A DNA stretch of 64,000 bases from Candidatus Methanoperedentaceae archaeon (GCA_003104905.1 PQAS01000050.1:62001-126000), one strand, 5' to 3'. Counted from the stretch's first letter, positions 36,416-46,020 are shown. The notes: generated by a model not told the origin, from the letters alone. Program-made: numbers and translations.

Positions 36416-36927
36416 TATTCCAGCATTTTTTTGAACATCTTCCTGACAATCATCCTTTTCAGTATGAAATAATCCTGGGTGGCAGCAATTACAGCCTGTT
36501 TTTCCATCATCTTTCTATCTTCGGGCCATCCTGCCATTACTTTCTTTAAGGTTCCCATCAGGATTTCCTTTTTTTGTTTTGGTAAACTTGTAATGATATC
36601 TGTTCTTGTTTTTGTGATCTTTATCCTGTCTTCTTCACAGAGTTCTGCAATTGAATCGAGCATATCATCAATTGCGATAATTCTTTTTTCTTCAGGCATG
36701 GTTGAGAACTGCTCCATTCGGGCACCCAATATCTTTCGCCTTTCATCCTCAGGCTTTGATGCAAACATGTGTACAGCTTCCATCATCTGATAGATCTTTT
36801 CAGATTTGCGCTTATATTCCTGGCATACAGGACACCTTTCAAGATGTTCATCCAGTGATGCTATATCTTTACCCCAGCACTCTTCACATGCTTTTGCCAA
36901 CTTCTCCAACTCTTCTCTATGGCTCAT
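36415..36927 (-). CDS. zf-HC2-like zinc-binding protein
   Basis: This is a 170-residue cytoplasmic protein. The N-terminal motif is CEEC ... H-x3-C-x2-C (Cys14, Cys17, His28, Cys32, Cys35), the layout of zf-HC2 anti-sigma zinc fingers. Residues 50-165 are charged helices with repeated patterns (RMEQFSTMPEEKR, DIITSLPKQKKE). It has no membrane anchor. Archaea lack sigma factors, so it must bind another target. It is coupled to the amine oxidase gene downstream and may control or chaperone that enzyme. Confidence 0.7.
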   Translation of the reverse strand: MSHREELEKLAKACEECWGKDIASLDEHLERCPVCQEYKRKSEKIYQMMEAVHMFASKPEDERRKILGARMEQFSTMPEEKRIIAIDDMLDSIAELCEEDRIKITKTRTDIITSLPKQKKEILMGTLKKVMAGWPEDRKMMEKQAVIAATQDYFILKRMIVRKMFKKMLE

Positions 36928-36940
36928 AAAAAAAAAATCA

Positions 36941-36958
36941 CCTATTAAAAATAATAGG
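36941..36958. promoter_or_regulatory. perfect palindrome between divergent genes
   Basis: CCTATTA-AAAA-TAATAGG lies 14 bp before the zf-HC2-like start and about 95 bp before the bestrophin-like start. A 7-bp perfect dyad in a divergent promoter region suggests an operator. Confidence 0.4.
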
Positions 36959-37052
36959 CATTTACTCAGATAAATAGTTACTTGAGAACATGATCAAAAG
37001 CCAAATCAAAAGCATAATATCTAACCACCATAATTCAGGAAAGGAGAAAATT

Positions 37053-37853
37053 ATGCAAATTAAACGATTTCAAAAATGGCATTTAACGTTCAAAGTTTTT
37101 CCCGTCGTATTATTAATTATCATATTCAAACTTCTTGCCCACCAATTCAACCTGGAGTTTATTTCCTTAAATCCGCTATTCTCCGGCATTGTAACTGCCA
37201 ACATATTCCTGCTTGGATTTCTTATCGCAGGTGTTTTGTCAGATTATAAAGAGAGTGAAAAATTACCTGGAGATCTGGCAAACAGCATTGAAACAATTAT
37301 CGATGAATGCTTGATAATCCACAAGAACAAGAAAGCAATACAGGCGTTCGAATGTTTGGGGCATACTCTGGAAATCACAAACTCCATAATAAATTGGTTC
37401 CACAAAAAAGAACGTACAAGAGCCTTATTGGATAAACTTTCCAACTTCAATGATTTTTTCCTTAGTTTTGAGTCTTTAACGCAGGCGAATTTTATTGCCA
37501 GGTTGAAACAGGAACAGAGCGCCATCCGCCGTATTTTGATACGAATTCATGCCATCCGTGAAACTTCTTTTGTTACAAGCGGGTATGCGATTGCAGAAGC
37601 AATTGCCATCATTCTTGCCGTGGGGCTAATTTTTGTCAGGATAGACCCTTTTTATGAGGCACTCTTTTTTGTAAGTGCTATCACGTTTTTGCAGATATAT
37701 ATGATCCTCCTGATCAAAGATCTTGACAATCCATTCGAATATTTTGGCGGGGGACCGGATGAGATCTCTTTAAAACCCCTGGAAGACCTGAGACTCCGGA
37801 TCGAAGAAAAGATCAGGTCAACAAAGATTGAAAATGTGTCAGGGATTTTTTAA
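37053..37853 (+). CDS. bestrophin-like membrane protein
   Basis: This is a 266-residue protein with two N-terminal helices (about 15-60, NPLFSGIVTANIFLLGFLIAG), a cytoplasmic helical region (about 70-180) and two C-terminal helices (about 183-240) ending LLIKDLDNPFEYFGG. The pattern recalls DUF4239/bestrophin-like anion channels. ATG 36990 is in frame upstream, but AAAGGAG before ATG 37053 fixes the start. It stands alone. The family call rests on topology and the DLDNPFEY segment. Confidence 0.6.
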   Translation: MQIKRFQKWHLTFKVFPVVLLIIIFKLLAHQFNLEFISLNPLFSGIVTANIFLLGFLIAGVLSDYKESEKLPGDLANSIETIIDECLIIHKNKKAIQAFECLGHTLEITNSIINWFHKKERTRALLDKLSNFNDFFLSFESLTQANFIARLKQEQSAIRRILIRIHAIRETSFVTSGYAIAEAIAIILAVGLIFVRIDPFYEALFFVSAITFLQIYMILLIKDLDNPFEYFGGGPDEISLKPLEDLRLRIEEKIRSTKIENVSGIF

Positions 37854-37889
37854 TTTATTATTGAGAAATGGCTCATCGCATGGAAAATC

Positions 37890-37958
37890 AACCACAGAGT
37901 CCACAGAGAGCACAGAGCGTAGACGCTTTTCTCTGTGTACTCCGTGAACTCTGTGGTT
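37890..37958. repeat. CACAGAG inverted-repeat element
   Basis: Outer arms AACCACAGAGT and ACTCTGTGGTT (11 bp, perfect) and inner arms CACAGAG/CTCTGTG form a 69-bp hairpin. A single related arm is at 62437-62455. Such elements are scattered in many environmental genomes. It has no coding potential and lies downstream of the bestrophin-like gene. Confidence 0.8.
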
Positions 37959-38057
37959 TTTCAAACCTGATGATATTAGGAAGTCTCAGCGTTATTACCG
38001 AAAGGTTAAATAAACAATGATTATCTATATATCGCTTGAATCATTATTGAGCATGAC

Positions 38058-38163
38058 GCGGTTGTGGTCTAGTGGCTATGACAGGGGCTTCCCAACAATT
38101 TTTGCATGTATGGCAAAAATCAGGAAACAGCCTCTAACCCGGGTTCGAATCCCGGCAGCCGCA
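38058..38163 (+). tRNA. tRNA-Gly (CCC) with a 34-nt intron
   Basis: Acceptor arms GCGGTTG and CAGCCGC pair (one G-U), and the T arm holds GGTTCGAATCC. The anticodon stem is GGGGC/GCCTC. The loop begins TTCCCA and is interrupted at position 37/38 by an intron at 38095-38128. The intron folds with an 8-bp ATTTTTGC/GCAAAAAT hairpin, and TTCC/GGAA forms the 4-bp central helix with CAA and ACA as 3-nt bulges: a bulge-helix-bulge site for the archaeal splicing endonuclease. The mature length is 72 nt with A as discriminator. CCA is not encoded. Confidence 0.92.
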
Positions 38164-38313
38164 TCTAATTATATGGGGGGTATACCGGGAATAAGACCGT
38201 TGTTAATAAAAGTAAATTTTATTATAAAAATGCATTACTTTTTCATAGAAATGAATAAATAGTATCAGGCAGTTAATATTACTTATTATACTAATAATAA
38301 TGATGGCGATAAC

Positions 38314-38877
38314 TTGATAAAAAGATTATTACTGATTTTTATAATAATTGGAATTGCAACATCAGGATGTTTAAATCAAAGTACGCCTGAGACAATAAGC
38401 AATGAAACACAAATAAAATCTGAGACCGTAAATCCGACATCCACTCCAATTGAGGATCAATCAATTCAATTTGAAGAGATGAAAAATAGAATGAACAAAC
38501 TTGAAGATAATATCTCAATCCTGCAGGAAAAAGTAAATAGCATAGGAATATTAACTCCAAGTAAGAAACAATTAATCCCACAGGTTCCATTTAAAATTGA
38601 AGTAAAATTCGCAGATTGGCAACCAGCAACTGTATATAGATTTAATGAAAACGGATTTGTCGATATAGGTTCTGATTTGGATGCTGCAACATATAAAATA
38701 TTCAAAAATAATAACACTATAAAGATTGAATCCCAGAAATATGACTATTATGGATTAGTTATTTATGATGATTATGTAGCTTCAATTTATAAAAGTGGAT
38801 GGCCTGATTGGGTTGCTAAATATACAATAATTCCACCAAGATTTAATCCCGAAACTCAAAAATATGAATTGAATTAG
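38314..38877 (+). CDS. hypothetical lipoprotein
   Basis: This is a 187-residue protein with a signal peptide and lipobox (ATSGC, Cys19), so it is membrane-tethered outside. A Ser/Thr linker follows, then a short coiled coil (about 45-72) and a beta-rich C-terminal domain (about 88-187, KFADWQPATVYRFNENGF). The only usable start is TTG 38314, with no strong ribosome binding site. It lies in a low-GC accessory segment just downstream of tRNA-Gly. I do not recognise the family. Confidence 0.65.
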   Translation: MIKRLLLIFIIIGIATSGCLNQSTPETISNETQIKSETVNPTSTPIEDQSIQFEEMKNRMNKLEDNISILQEKVNSIGILTPSKKQLIPQVPFKIEVKFADWQPATVYRFNENGFVDIGSDLDAATYKIFKNNNTIKIESQKYDYYGLVIYDDYVASIYKSGWPDWVAKYTIIPPRFNPETQKYELN

Positions 38878-38909
38878 GAGTATTTCAGGAAGTTTATTCA
38901 AGTTAAAAC

Positions 38910-39071
38910 TTAAAAGTCCTTGAAGAATTTATGCGTGGAAACTTGCGTATCAACATATTTTAAAGTCATATTTACGCTTCTTTCGATAATAGCCACTACG
39001 TCCTTTTCTTCCGTATTGTTCTTCACACTATCAAGTATTTCTATTTTTAATTTTTGTATATATTTATTCAT
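38910..39071 (-). CDS. small hypothetical protein (53 aa)
   Basis: ATG 39071 is preceded by AGAGGT at good spacing, and 53 codons follow (MNKYIQKLKIEILDSV ... VDTQVSTHKFFKDF). The protein is charged and amphipathic and looks helical. The opposite-strand frame across the same bases is hydrophobic and Cys/Ser-rich, as expected of an antisense shadow. No family is recognised. It lies in the same accessory segment as the lipoprotein. Confidence 0.5.
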   Translation of the reverse strand: MNKYIQKLKIEILDSVKNNTEEKDVVAIIERSVNMTLKYVDTQVSTHKFFKDF

Positions 39072-39173
39072 TTTAACCTCTTTTCTATCCCCTATTAGAT
39101 ACTCCCATAAAGTCGGCTTTGATGATATAATCTCCCATCTTGAAAGGCAACAGATAAAACATCCTGTTTACCC

Positions 39174-39186
39174 CCGCATCTAATTA
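39174..39186. repeat. 13-bp copy of the tRNA-Gly 3' end and flank
   Basis: CCGCATCTAATTA is identical to 38159-38171, the last four acceptor bases, the discriminator base and eight following bases of tRNA-Gly. The two copies bound a 1-kb segment with the lipoprotein and the 53-residue gene. This is compatible with the scar of a small element that inserted at the tRNA, but the repeat is short and there is no integrase. Confidence 0.35.
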
Positions 39187-39210
39187 CAAGTTCTTCACCT
39201 TATAACAATA

Positions 39211-41145
39211 TTATTTCTTCCCTTCAATTCTTTCAATTGCCAGAGCCCCCAGCCGGGAAATGGTATCAATAACAATCTTATTCTCAGGGGTAAGGGTCTG
39301 CCCGGGATTATCGAAATGAAATCCTACAACACCAATTAAGGCATCGTTTGTTTTCATGGGAAGATAGTATGCCCATGCTTCGGGAAGTGTATCCGTACCC
39401 ACACCGGCAGGCTCACCATTGTTCCAGACCCAGGTCGCTATGCCAAGTTCTTTCGGGTTTATCTGAAACCTGTCCGTAGAAGCCTTTACTGAAAGCTGTC
39501 CGTTTTCGGGAAGAAAAATAGCCATTTCGCATGGCAAAATTTGTCTTGTATGATGGATCATAAGATGCAAAACCTGATCAATGTTCCGGGAAGTTACCAG
39601 GTCCAGGCTTAATTCATATAAAGTTGTATTCCGGGACTCACTTTGCTGAAGCTGCTGTACTTTGTATTGAAGATCGGATGCAAGATTGCTGATTATAAAG
39701 GCAAATACAATAAACATGAGATACGATAAAAAATATTTCACATCTGCAATGGCAAAGGTGAAATATGGTGGAATAAACAAAAAATCAAAAATGAGAACGC
39801 TTAAGACCGCAGCAAAGATAGATGGCCCCCGCCCCTTGAAAATAGCGATCAATACAACGGGTAGAAGCATTAAGAATAATAAGTTAATCTGACCCAGTAT
39901 ATCCCTAAAAAGAAAACCGATTAAAGAACCAATAATAACAGCAAGTGCGCTTATGACAAAATTTAGCGGACTGGTCATACCAATTTTTTTCTCAGGTATT
40001 TTTTGCTCGCTCTTACCTGCAAAGAGGAAAACATCGATATCTCTTGTATGAACCATGATCTTCCGGGCAAGAGATGGGAACAATCCGAAGCGCCTGGGTT
40101 TGCCCATTACGATCTTTGTTACATTATGGCTCTTGGCATAACGGGCTATCTCTTCGGCAATATCATCCCCTTTGATCCAGACCACACGCGTGCCCAGCTT
40201 TTCAGCAATATTGAGAGCATTTTTAAGCCATTCCCGTTCTTTATCGGATAATTGCGTATGTTTGGCAGTTTCCACATATATTGCTATACATTCCGCATCC
40301 ATTTCAGAGGCCAAGCGAAAAGCTGAGCGAACCAGCTGCTCTGCATAAGGACTGGCTAATACTCCTACCAGGATTCGCTCAGTAGCAGACCAGGGGCCTG
40401 CAATTGCATGTACCCTCATGTATTGAAGCATTTTTTCATCTACATTACCTGCCACAAGCCGCAGTGACATTTCACGGAGTGCAAGCAAATTCCCGGGCTT
40501 AAAGAAACGCTTTACAGCATTTTCTGCCATATCCTTTGCATAAACCTTTCCTTCTTTCAATCTCTTGAGCAGTTCCTCAAAGGGAAGATCTACAAGCTTG
40601 ATCTCATCAGCTAACTGGAAAAAAGTGTCCGGGATAGTTTCACTGACACGGACTCCTGTTATACGAAAGACGATGTCATTTAAACTTTCCAGATGCTGTA
40701 CGTTCAGGGTTGAGTATACATCAATTCCTGCATTCAGTAGTTCCTCTACGTCCTGATAACGCTTAACATGGCGGGAATTGGGCGCATTTGTATGGGCCAA
40801 TTCATCAACCAGTACAAGCCTGGGCTGACGCGCCAGAATCCCATCCAGATCCATCTCCGCAAGCCGTACGCCTTTATATTCGGTAATAATGGGGGGAATA
40901 GTTTCCAGACCTTTAAGGAGTGTTTCGGTCTCTGCCCTGCCGTGTGTTTCAACGTAACCAACAATAACATCTATTCCATCCTGTTTACGCATTCTGGAAT
41001 CAGATAGCATGGAATAGGTCTTCCCGACACCAGGTGCAGCGCCAAAATATATTGTCAATTTCCCGCGTTTTTTGGCTGTTTCTTCCTGTTGGGCAATTTC
41101 CAGAAGAGATTCCGGTTCCGGTCTTTTATGTTCTGTATCTATCAT
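39211..41145 (-). CDS. kdpD: KdpD-like sensor protein lacking the histidine kinase domain
   Basis: This is a 644-residue protein. The KdpD N-terminal domain (about 25-235) has Walker A GAAPGVGKT (35-43) and LVLVDELAHTN. A universal-stress domain (about 252-375, RILVGVLASPYAEQLVRSA) and four membrane helices (about 395-490) follow. A GAF domain (about 515-640) ends at the stop. Bacterial KdpD continues with HisKA and HATPase domains, which are absent here, and no kinase follows in any frame nearby. It should sense potassium, turgor or c-di-AMP through the USP/KdpD parts without phosphorylating a regulator, perhaps acting on KdpFABC directly. It lies 172 bp after kdpC, across a hairpin repeat. 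Confidence 0.9.
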   Translation of the reverse strand: MIDTEHKRPEPESLLEIAQQEETAKKRGKLTIYFGAAPGVGKTYSMLSDSRMRKQDGIDVIVGYVETHGRAETETLLKGLETIPPIITEYKGVRLAEMDLDGILARQPRLVLVDELAHTNAPNSRHVKRYQDVEELLNAGIDVYSTLNVQHLESLNDIVFRITGVRVSETIPDTFFQLADEIKLVDLPFEELLKRLKEGKVYAKDMAENAVKRFFKPGNLLALREMSLRLVAGNVDEKMLQYMRVHAIAGPWSATERILVGVLASPYAEQLVRSAFRLASEMDAECIAIYVETAKHTQLSDKEREWLKNALNIAEKLGTRVVWIKGDDIAEEIARYAKSHNVTKIVMGKPRRFGLFPSLARKIMVHTRDIDVFLFAGKSEQKIPEKKIGMTSPLNFVISALAVIIGSLIGFLFRDILGQINLLFLMLLPVVLIAIFKGRGPSIFAAVLSVLIFDFLFIPPYFTFAIADVKYFLSYLMFIVFAFIISNLASDLQYKVQQLQQSESRNTTLYELSLDLVTSRNIDQVLHLMIHHTRQILPCEMAIFLPENGQLSVKASTDRFQINPKELGIATWVWNNGEPAGVGTDTLPEAWAYYLPMKTNDALIGVVGFHFDNPGQTLTPENKIVIDTISRLGALAIERIEGKK

Positions 41146-41190
41146 TGAAATTCCATTGGATGGCCTGATATGTCCAATTTAATTTAGATC

Positions 41191-41273
41191 GAACACAAAT
41201 GACACGGATTGCACAGATGTACACGGATTACTATTATCCGTGAAAATCCGCGTCATCCGTGCAATCCGTGTTC
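41191..41273. repeat. CACGGAT inverted-repeat element between kdpC and kdpD
   Basis: Arms ACACGGATTGCAC (41202-41214) and GTGCAATCCGTGT (41259-41271) pair perfectly. An inner stem CACGGAT/ATCCGTG and outer GAACAC/GTGTTC extend the hairpin to 83 bp. It resembles dispersed environmental repeats. Its position inside the kdp operon may lower read-through into kdpD. Confidence 0.8.
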
Positions 41274-41317
41274 TATTACATATATCACTCTTATCCGATA
41301 ATGCATGATTGAAATTT

Positions 41318-41884
41318 CTATTTCACATTTTCAAGAGCAAGATTTAATTTTAAGACATTTATACGTTGCTCTCCTAAAAATCCGAACTGCCTCTCCTCAA
41401 CGTGTTCAAGCACCAGTTTACGTAATGTTTCTTCGTCGAGATTGCGTGCTTTAGCAACACGGGATATTTGTACGAGACCTGATTCCAGACTGATATGAGG
41501 ATCCAAACCACTTGCTGAAGCCTCCACAAGGTCTGAAGGTACTGGAGCCCGGATGCCGGATGATTTTAAAATCTCTGTCCTATTGGAAATTTGTCCTATC
41601 AAATCTTTATTCGTTGGTCCGAGATTTGAGCCTCCGGAAGCCAGGGGATTATATGGATAACCTGAAGTTGCTGAAGGTCGCGACCAGAAGTATTTCGGGT
41701 CTGAAAAAGGCTGCCCTATCAGGGCTGAACCTGTGAGATCTCCGCTAGAATCGTATAGGAGGCTTCCCCCTGCTTCTTCCGGGAAGAATAACTGCGCCAG
41801 TACGGTTACTGCGACGGGGTAGATAAAACCGACAACCACCATAAGGAGCGCAAAGAGTTTTAGTGTTGTAGTTATGTGCTTCAT
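41318..41884 (-). CDS. kdpC: potassium-transporting ATPase subunit KdpC
   Basis: This is the accessory subunit of the high-affinity potassium pump. It has one N-terminal membrane helix (about 8-30, LFALLMVVVGFIYPVAVT), then the conserved GSALIGQPFSDPKYFWSRPSA and ASGSNLGPTNKDL-like block (LASGGSNLGPTNKDL), and DPHISLESGLVQISRVAKAR near 130. At 188 residues the length is normal. It starts 16 bases after kdpB. Confidence 0.96.
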   Translation of the reverse strand: MKHITTTLKLFALLMVVVGFIYPVAVTVLAQLFFPEEAGGSLLYDSSGDLTGSALIGQPFSDPKYFWSRPSATSGYPYNPLASGGSNLGPTNKDLIGQISNRTEILKSSGIRAPVPSDLVEASASGLDPHISLESGLVQISRVAKARNLDEETLRKLVLEHVEERQFGFLGEQRINVLKLNLALENVK

Positions 41885-41900
41885 TACCTGTCCTCCATAA

Positions 41901-43964
41901 TTAGATAAACATACTTATCACAATATCAATAATTTTTATTCCAATGAACGGCGCTATCATTCCGCCGAGTCCATAGACCAGAAGGTTGTACATCAACAGC
42001 TTTTCAGCTGGCATAGGGCGGTATTTGACGCCTTTCAATGCAAGTGGGATCAGCATAGGGATAATGATCGCATTAAAAATAACAGCCGACAGGACCGCAC
42101 TGTAGGGATTGGCAAGATGCATGATATTAAGTATATCCAGTTGAGGGTAGATTGTGATCATGGTTGCGGGTATGATTGCAAAATATTTTGCCACGTCGTT
42201 GGCAATGCTAAAAGTCGTCAGGGTCCCACGTGTAATCAGTATTTGCTTGCCGATCTCGACAATATCCATTAACTTTGTGGGATTACTATCAAGGTCTATT
42301 ATATTTGCTGCTTCTCTTGCCGGTTGTGTTCCTGTGTTCATTGCCACAGCAACATCTGCCTGCGCCAGCGCAGGGGCGTCGTTCGTTCCGTCCCCTGTCA
42401 TGGCTACCATATGACCCTGTTGCTGCTTCTCACGAATTAAACGAAGCTTATCCTCAGGTTTTGCCTCAGAAAGAAAATCATCAACACCCGCTTCTGCGGC
42501 AATGGCTGCTGCTGTAAGATAGTTATCGCCTGTGATCATGACAGTCTTGATCCCCATTTTCCTCAATTGAACAAATCGTTCACGTATGCCGCCTTTTAAG
42601 ATATCCTTCAGGTGTATCACGCCCAGAATTTGCGCGTTATGGCATACAACAAGTGGTGTCCCGCCCGACTTTGCAATACTTTTCACTATCTCTTCAAGCT
42701 CAGATGGTACGTTTCCTCCCTTGTTTTTGACATACTCCGTGATTGCAGTAATTGCGCCTTTTCGATACGAATCCATGTCAATATCAACTCCGCTCAATCG
42801 TGTCTGGGCGGTAAAAGGAAATGATTTTGCACTGTGGGGAAGGGCGGTCAACCGCATCTGGTATTTCTTTTTTGCAAGTACCACAATGCTTCTTCCTTCA
42901 GGCGTCTCATCTGTCAGTGATGCAAATAGTGCTGCATTGGCAACTTCCTGCTCGGAACTTCCCGGCAGCGGAATAAATTCCACTGCCTGCCTGTCACCCA
43001 GTGTAATTGTTCCTGTTTTATCAAGGAGAAGGATATCTACATCTCCGGAGGCTTCAATGGCTCTTCCCGATAGGGCTATTACGTTTTTCGCAAAAAGCCT
43101 GTCCATGCCCGCAATTCCAATCGCAGGCAGGAGCGCTGCAATAGTTGTGGGTGCCAGACAAACAAAAAGTGCTATAAGCATCGTAATTGAGACTGGCACA
43201 CCCTGTCCGGCAGCCTTTACGCTATACGTGATCAGGGAGTTGAAATTGATAACCACGAGCATAAAGACCGCTGTTAACGATATCAGCAGTACTTCCAGTG
43301 CGATCTCGTTCGGGGTTTTGCGGCGTTTGGCACCTTCTACCATGGTAATCATTCTATCCAAGAATGCTTCCCCTGGATTTGCGGTTATGCGAACGATGAT
43401 CTGGTTGGAAATGACTTTTGTCCCGCCTGTTACAGCACTTCGGTCTCCGCCCGATTCCCTCACAACAGGAGCCGACTCACCAGTAACAGATGATTCATTC
43501 ACGAGGGCTGCGCCTTCAACCACCTCACCATCGCCGGGGATTATCCCTCCTGCTTCCACAAGGACGCGATCCCCTTTACGGAGATTTTCAGAAGAAATAA
43601 GCTCGAATTTTTCCTTTGACTCAGGATTTACAAGCTTCTTTGCCATTACTTCCGTGCGTGTTTTACGAAGAGACTCTGCGCGTGCCTTTCCCCGGCCTTC
43701 TGCAAGAGATTCTGCAAAGGTTGAAAAAATCACCGTCAGCCAGAGCCATAAGGATACAGCTCCTGTGAACCAGGAGGGTTCACCTGTTTTAAAAAACAAG
43801 CCTGCGAGGAAGCCCAGAGTTGTAATAATACTTCCGATTTCTACAAGGAACATGACAGGATTTCGCCAGATGCAGAGGGGGTTAAGCTTTTTAAACGAGT
43901 CCAGTAAAGCCTGGCTTAAGAGTTCAGGTTTAAAGATAGTGTTTTCTTTTGTTATATCGCCCAT
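41901..43964 (-). CDS. kdpB: potassium-transporting P-type ATPase subunit KdpB
   Basis: This is the ATP-hydrolysing subunit. The phosphorylation site is DKTGTITLG, the A-domain motif is VTGESAPV, the hinge is [21 protein letters not shown], and the P-domain also has [15 protein letters not shown]. Six to seven membrane helices are present. ATG 43979 is in frame inside kdpA, but AGGT before ATG 43964 gives the usual N-terminus, 687 residues. Its start overlaps the kdpA end by a few bases. Confidence 0.97.
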   Translation of the reverse strand: MGDITKENTIFKPELLSQALLDSFKKLNPLCIWRNPVMFLVEIGSIITTLGFLAGLFFKTGEPSWFTGAVSLWLWLTVIFSTFAESLAEGRGKARAESLRKTRTEVMAKKLVNPESKEKFELISSENLRKGDRVLVEAGGIIPGDGEVVEGAALVNESSVTGESAPVVRESGGDRSAVTGGTKVISNQIIVRITANPGEAFLDRMITMVEGAKRRKTPNEIALEVLLISLTAVFMLVVINFNSLITYSVKAAGQGVPVSITMLIALFVCLAPTTIAALLPAIGIAGMDRLFAKNVIALSGRAIEASGDVDILLLDKTGTITLGDRQAVEFIPLPGSSEQEVANAALFASLTDETPEGRSIVVLAKKKYQMRLTALPHSAKSFPFTAQTRLSGVDIDMDSYRKGAITAITEYVKNKGGNVPSELEEIVKSIAKSGGTPLVVCHNAQILGVIHLKDILKGGIRERFVQLRKMGIKTVMITGDNYLTAAAIAAEAGVDDFLSEAKPEDKLRLIREKQQQGHMVAMTGDGTNDAPALAQADVAVAMNTGTQPAREAANIIDLDSNPTKLMDIVEIGKQILITRGTLTTFSIANDVAKYFAIIPATMITIYPQLDILNIMHLANPYSAVLSAVIFNAIIIPMLIPLALKGVKYRPMPAEKLLMYNLLVYGLGGMIAPFIGIKIIDIVISMFI

Positions 43965-43965
43965 A

Positions 43966-45702
43966 TTATTGACCTGCATTCATAATCATATGCTCAACAA
44001 TCGGTCCCAGTGACATGGCGGGAAAGAACGTCAGGGCTCCCACGATCAGAATAACAACTGCAAGCCATAAGACGAATGTGATCTGATGCGTTGGAAGCGT
44101 ACCGATGCCTGGCGGGATATATTTTTTCTTCGCAAGGGACCCTGCCATGGCAAGAGCGGCCACTCCAGGAACAAATCTTCCGATAAGCATTGCAATGGCT
44201 GTCAAAATATTATAAAAAAGAGTATCGGCATTAAGCCCTGCAAACGCACTGCCGTTGTTATTGGATGCAGAGGCAAAAGCATAAAGCAGTTCACTTAAAC
44301 CGTGTTGACCGGGGTTCAAAATCGAGGAAATTCCAGCATATGTCACCAGTGCAATAGAAACAAAAATGAGAACAAGAATACCCGAAGTGAGGACAATCAA
44401 CACCGACATCCGCATCTCAAAGACCTCTATTTTTTTGCCAAGATATTCCGGTGTCCTTCCTATCATAAGACCTGCAATGAAAACCGCTACGATCGCAAAG
44501 GCAAGAATAGTGTAGAGTCCTGACCCTACACCGCCTGGAACAACTTCTCCCAACAATATAAGCAGCATCGCGATCATTCCACCTATGGGCGTCAATGAGT
44601 CGTGCATCGAGTTCACTGCGCCTGAGGAAGTGCCTGTTGTGCTGACTGCAAAAAGAACCGAGCCGCCGATCCCGAACCTGACCTCTTTACCTTCCATATA
44701 AGAACCGGTGACACCCAGCTTCTGTACAATAGGGTTGCCATTATATTCAGACCAGTACATCACTCCGAGGAATATTGTGAAAAGCATCATAATCGTTGCG
44801 TATAAAGCCCATCCCTGCCTGGTATTTCCTGTGAAGCGTCCGAACGTGTAAGTAAGGGAAAAAGGGATAAGAAGGATAAGAAGTATTTCCAGATAATTTG
44901 TCAAAGGAGTGGGATTTTCAAAAGGATGCGCGGAATTGGCATTGAAAAAACCGCCGCCGTTTGTCCCAAACTCTTTTATTGCTTCCTGGGATGCAACCGG
45001 CCCCATGGGAAGAATCTGATTGTTAATGCTTTGTCCATCCTGTGTTTGAAATGATTGGAGTAATGAACTATTTGCATAAGGATCAAAATTCTGGATAACG
45101 CCCTGGGAAACCAGTAGCAGGGCTGCTATGATAGAAATGGGTATGAGAATGTATAATACACTCTTAGTCACATCCTGCCAGAAGTTTCCAATGGTCTGGG
45201 AAGTACGTCTCGTAAAGCCGCGGATTAAGGCGATCGCTATACACATACCTGTGGCAGCGGAAAGAAAGTTCTGTACCGACAGTCCTGACATCTGGGTGAG
45301 GTAACTTGCTGTTGTTTCACCGCTGTATGCCTGCCAGTTGGTATTTGTAACAAAGCTTACGGCAGTATTAAATGCGAGATCCGGAGGAAATCCCGGAAAT
45401 CCCCGGGGATTAAGAGGAAGTATGCCCTGGAACAGCAGTATCAGGAAGAGAACGATTAATCCCAGACTGTTAAATAAGAGCAATGCCTTTGCATAATCTT
45501 TCCAGTCCATCTCTTCATCCTGCTTTATGCCTGAGGCTTTGTAGATTAGATTTTCAAGAGGCACGAGGATAGGACTTAAAAAAGTACGCTTGCCCTGATA
45601 AACATATGTCATATACGTTCCTAAAGGTTTAATAAGCAGGGTTAAGACTATCAGGAAAAATAACATCACACCGATATCAAAAAAAATTTCCATAGCTGTC
45701 AT
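43966..45702 (-). CDS. kdpA: potassium-transporting ATPase subunit KdpA
   Basis: This is the potassium-channel-like subunit with four M1-P-M2 repeats. Pore segments include [51 protein letters not shown] and [13 protein letters not shown]. At 578 residues the length is normal. GAGGAG lies six bases before ATG 45702. It is the first gene of kdpABC-D. No KdpF gene was seen. The operon is bacterial in type and probably acquired. Confidence 0.97.
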   Translation of the reverse strand: MTAMEIFFDIGVMLFFLIVLTLLIKPLGTYMTYVYQGKRTFLSPILVPLENLIYKASGIKQDEEMDWKDYAKALLLFNSLGLIVLFLILLFQGILPLNPRGFPGFPPDLAFNTAVSFVTNTNWQAYSGETTASYLTQMSGLSVQNFLSAATGMCIAIALIRGFTRRTSQTIGNFWQDVTKSVLYILIPISIIAALLLVSQGVIQNFDPYANSSLLQSFQTQDGQSINNQILPMGPVASQEAIKEFGTNGGGFFNANSAHPFENPTPLTNYLEILLILLIPFSLTYTFGRFTGNTRQGWALYATIMMLFTIFLGVMYWSEYNGNPIVQKLGVTGSYMEGKEVRFGIGGSVLFAVSTTGTSSGAVNSMHDSLTPIGGMIAMLLILLGEVVPGGVGSGLYTILAFAIVAVFIAGLMIGRTPEYLGKKIEVFEMRMSVLIVLTSGILVLIFVSIALVTYAGISSILNPGQHGLSELLYAFASASNNNGSAFAGLNADTLFYNILTAIAMLIGRFVPGVAALAMAGSLAKKKYIPPGIGTLPTHQITFVLWLAVVILIVGALTFFPAMSLGPIVEHMIMNAGQ

Positions 45703-45901
45703 AACATACTCCTCTATAGCCTAATTATAACTCCAACTTTATACTACTATGTCGCTTTGTGTTCCCAATATGGCCACCAGTGATGTGTATACTTTACTGT
45801 ATATATACTTTGGGTGGAAAAAAATAATATCCTGACTCTACATGGAAAAAATATCAAGGATTCTACATTTAGGGAATATGCCCAAAGATATATTAAGCCA
45901 A

Positions 45902-45967
45902 GGAAACATCTTGACAGGCGCAACAATCGAACTAGCGGCGGGATGCTGCCCAAGATTTGTGGTTTCC
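45902..45967 (+). promoter_or_regulatory. structured element in the 318-bp kdpA-rpl15e gap
   Basis: Between the divergent kdpA and rpl15e starts, GGAAACATCTTG (45902-45913) pairs with CAAGAT-TTGTG-GTTTCC (45951-45967), a 12-bp stem with one 5-nt bulge. Inside it GCGGC/GCTGC forms another hairpin. GCCT-GATA-AGGC (45980-45991) follows before the GGAG site of rpl15e. A GTG frame at 45814-46008 covers the same bases but looks like translated structured RNA. The element is possibly a leader controlling L15e or a small RNA. Confidence 0.4.
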
Positions 45968-46020
45968 CGCAGGGATGTGGCCTGATAAGGCTGAACCGTA
46001 AAACATAATTGGAGAAAACA

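Noticed and set aside
37890-37958. CACAGAG repeats as a CRISPR array
   Set aside because: They form one inverted hairpin with no regular spacers and no cas genes nearby.
38920-39183. 87-residue hydrophobic frame on the plus strand
   Set aside because: It opposes a 53-residue minus-strand gene with a good AGAGGT site. Composition looks like an antisense shadow.
42586-44013. 475-codon open frame on the plus strand opposite kdpB
   Set aside because: It is the antisense shadow of kdpB. It is Ser/Pro-rich with no family motif and no ribosome binding site.
45814-46008. 64-residue basic frame before rpl15e
   Set aside because: GTG start without a ribosome binding site. The bases fold into long stems, so an RNA or leader explains them better.
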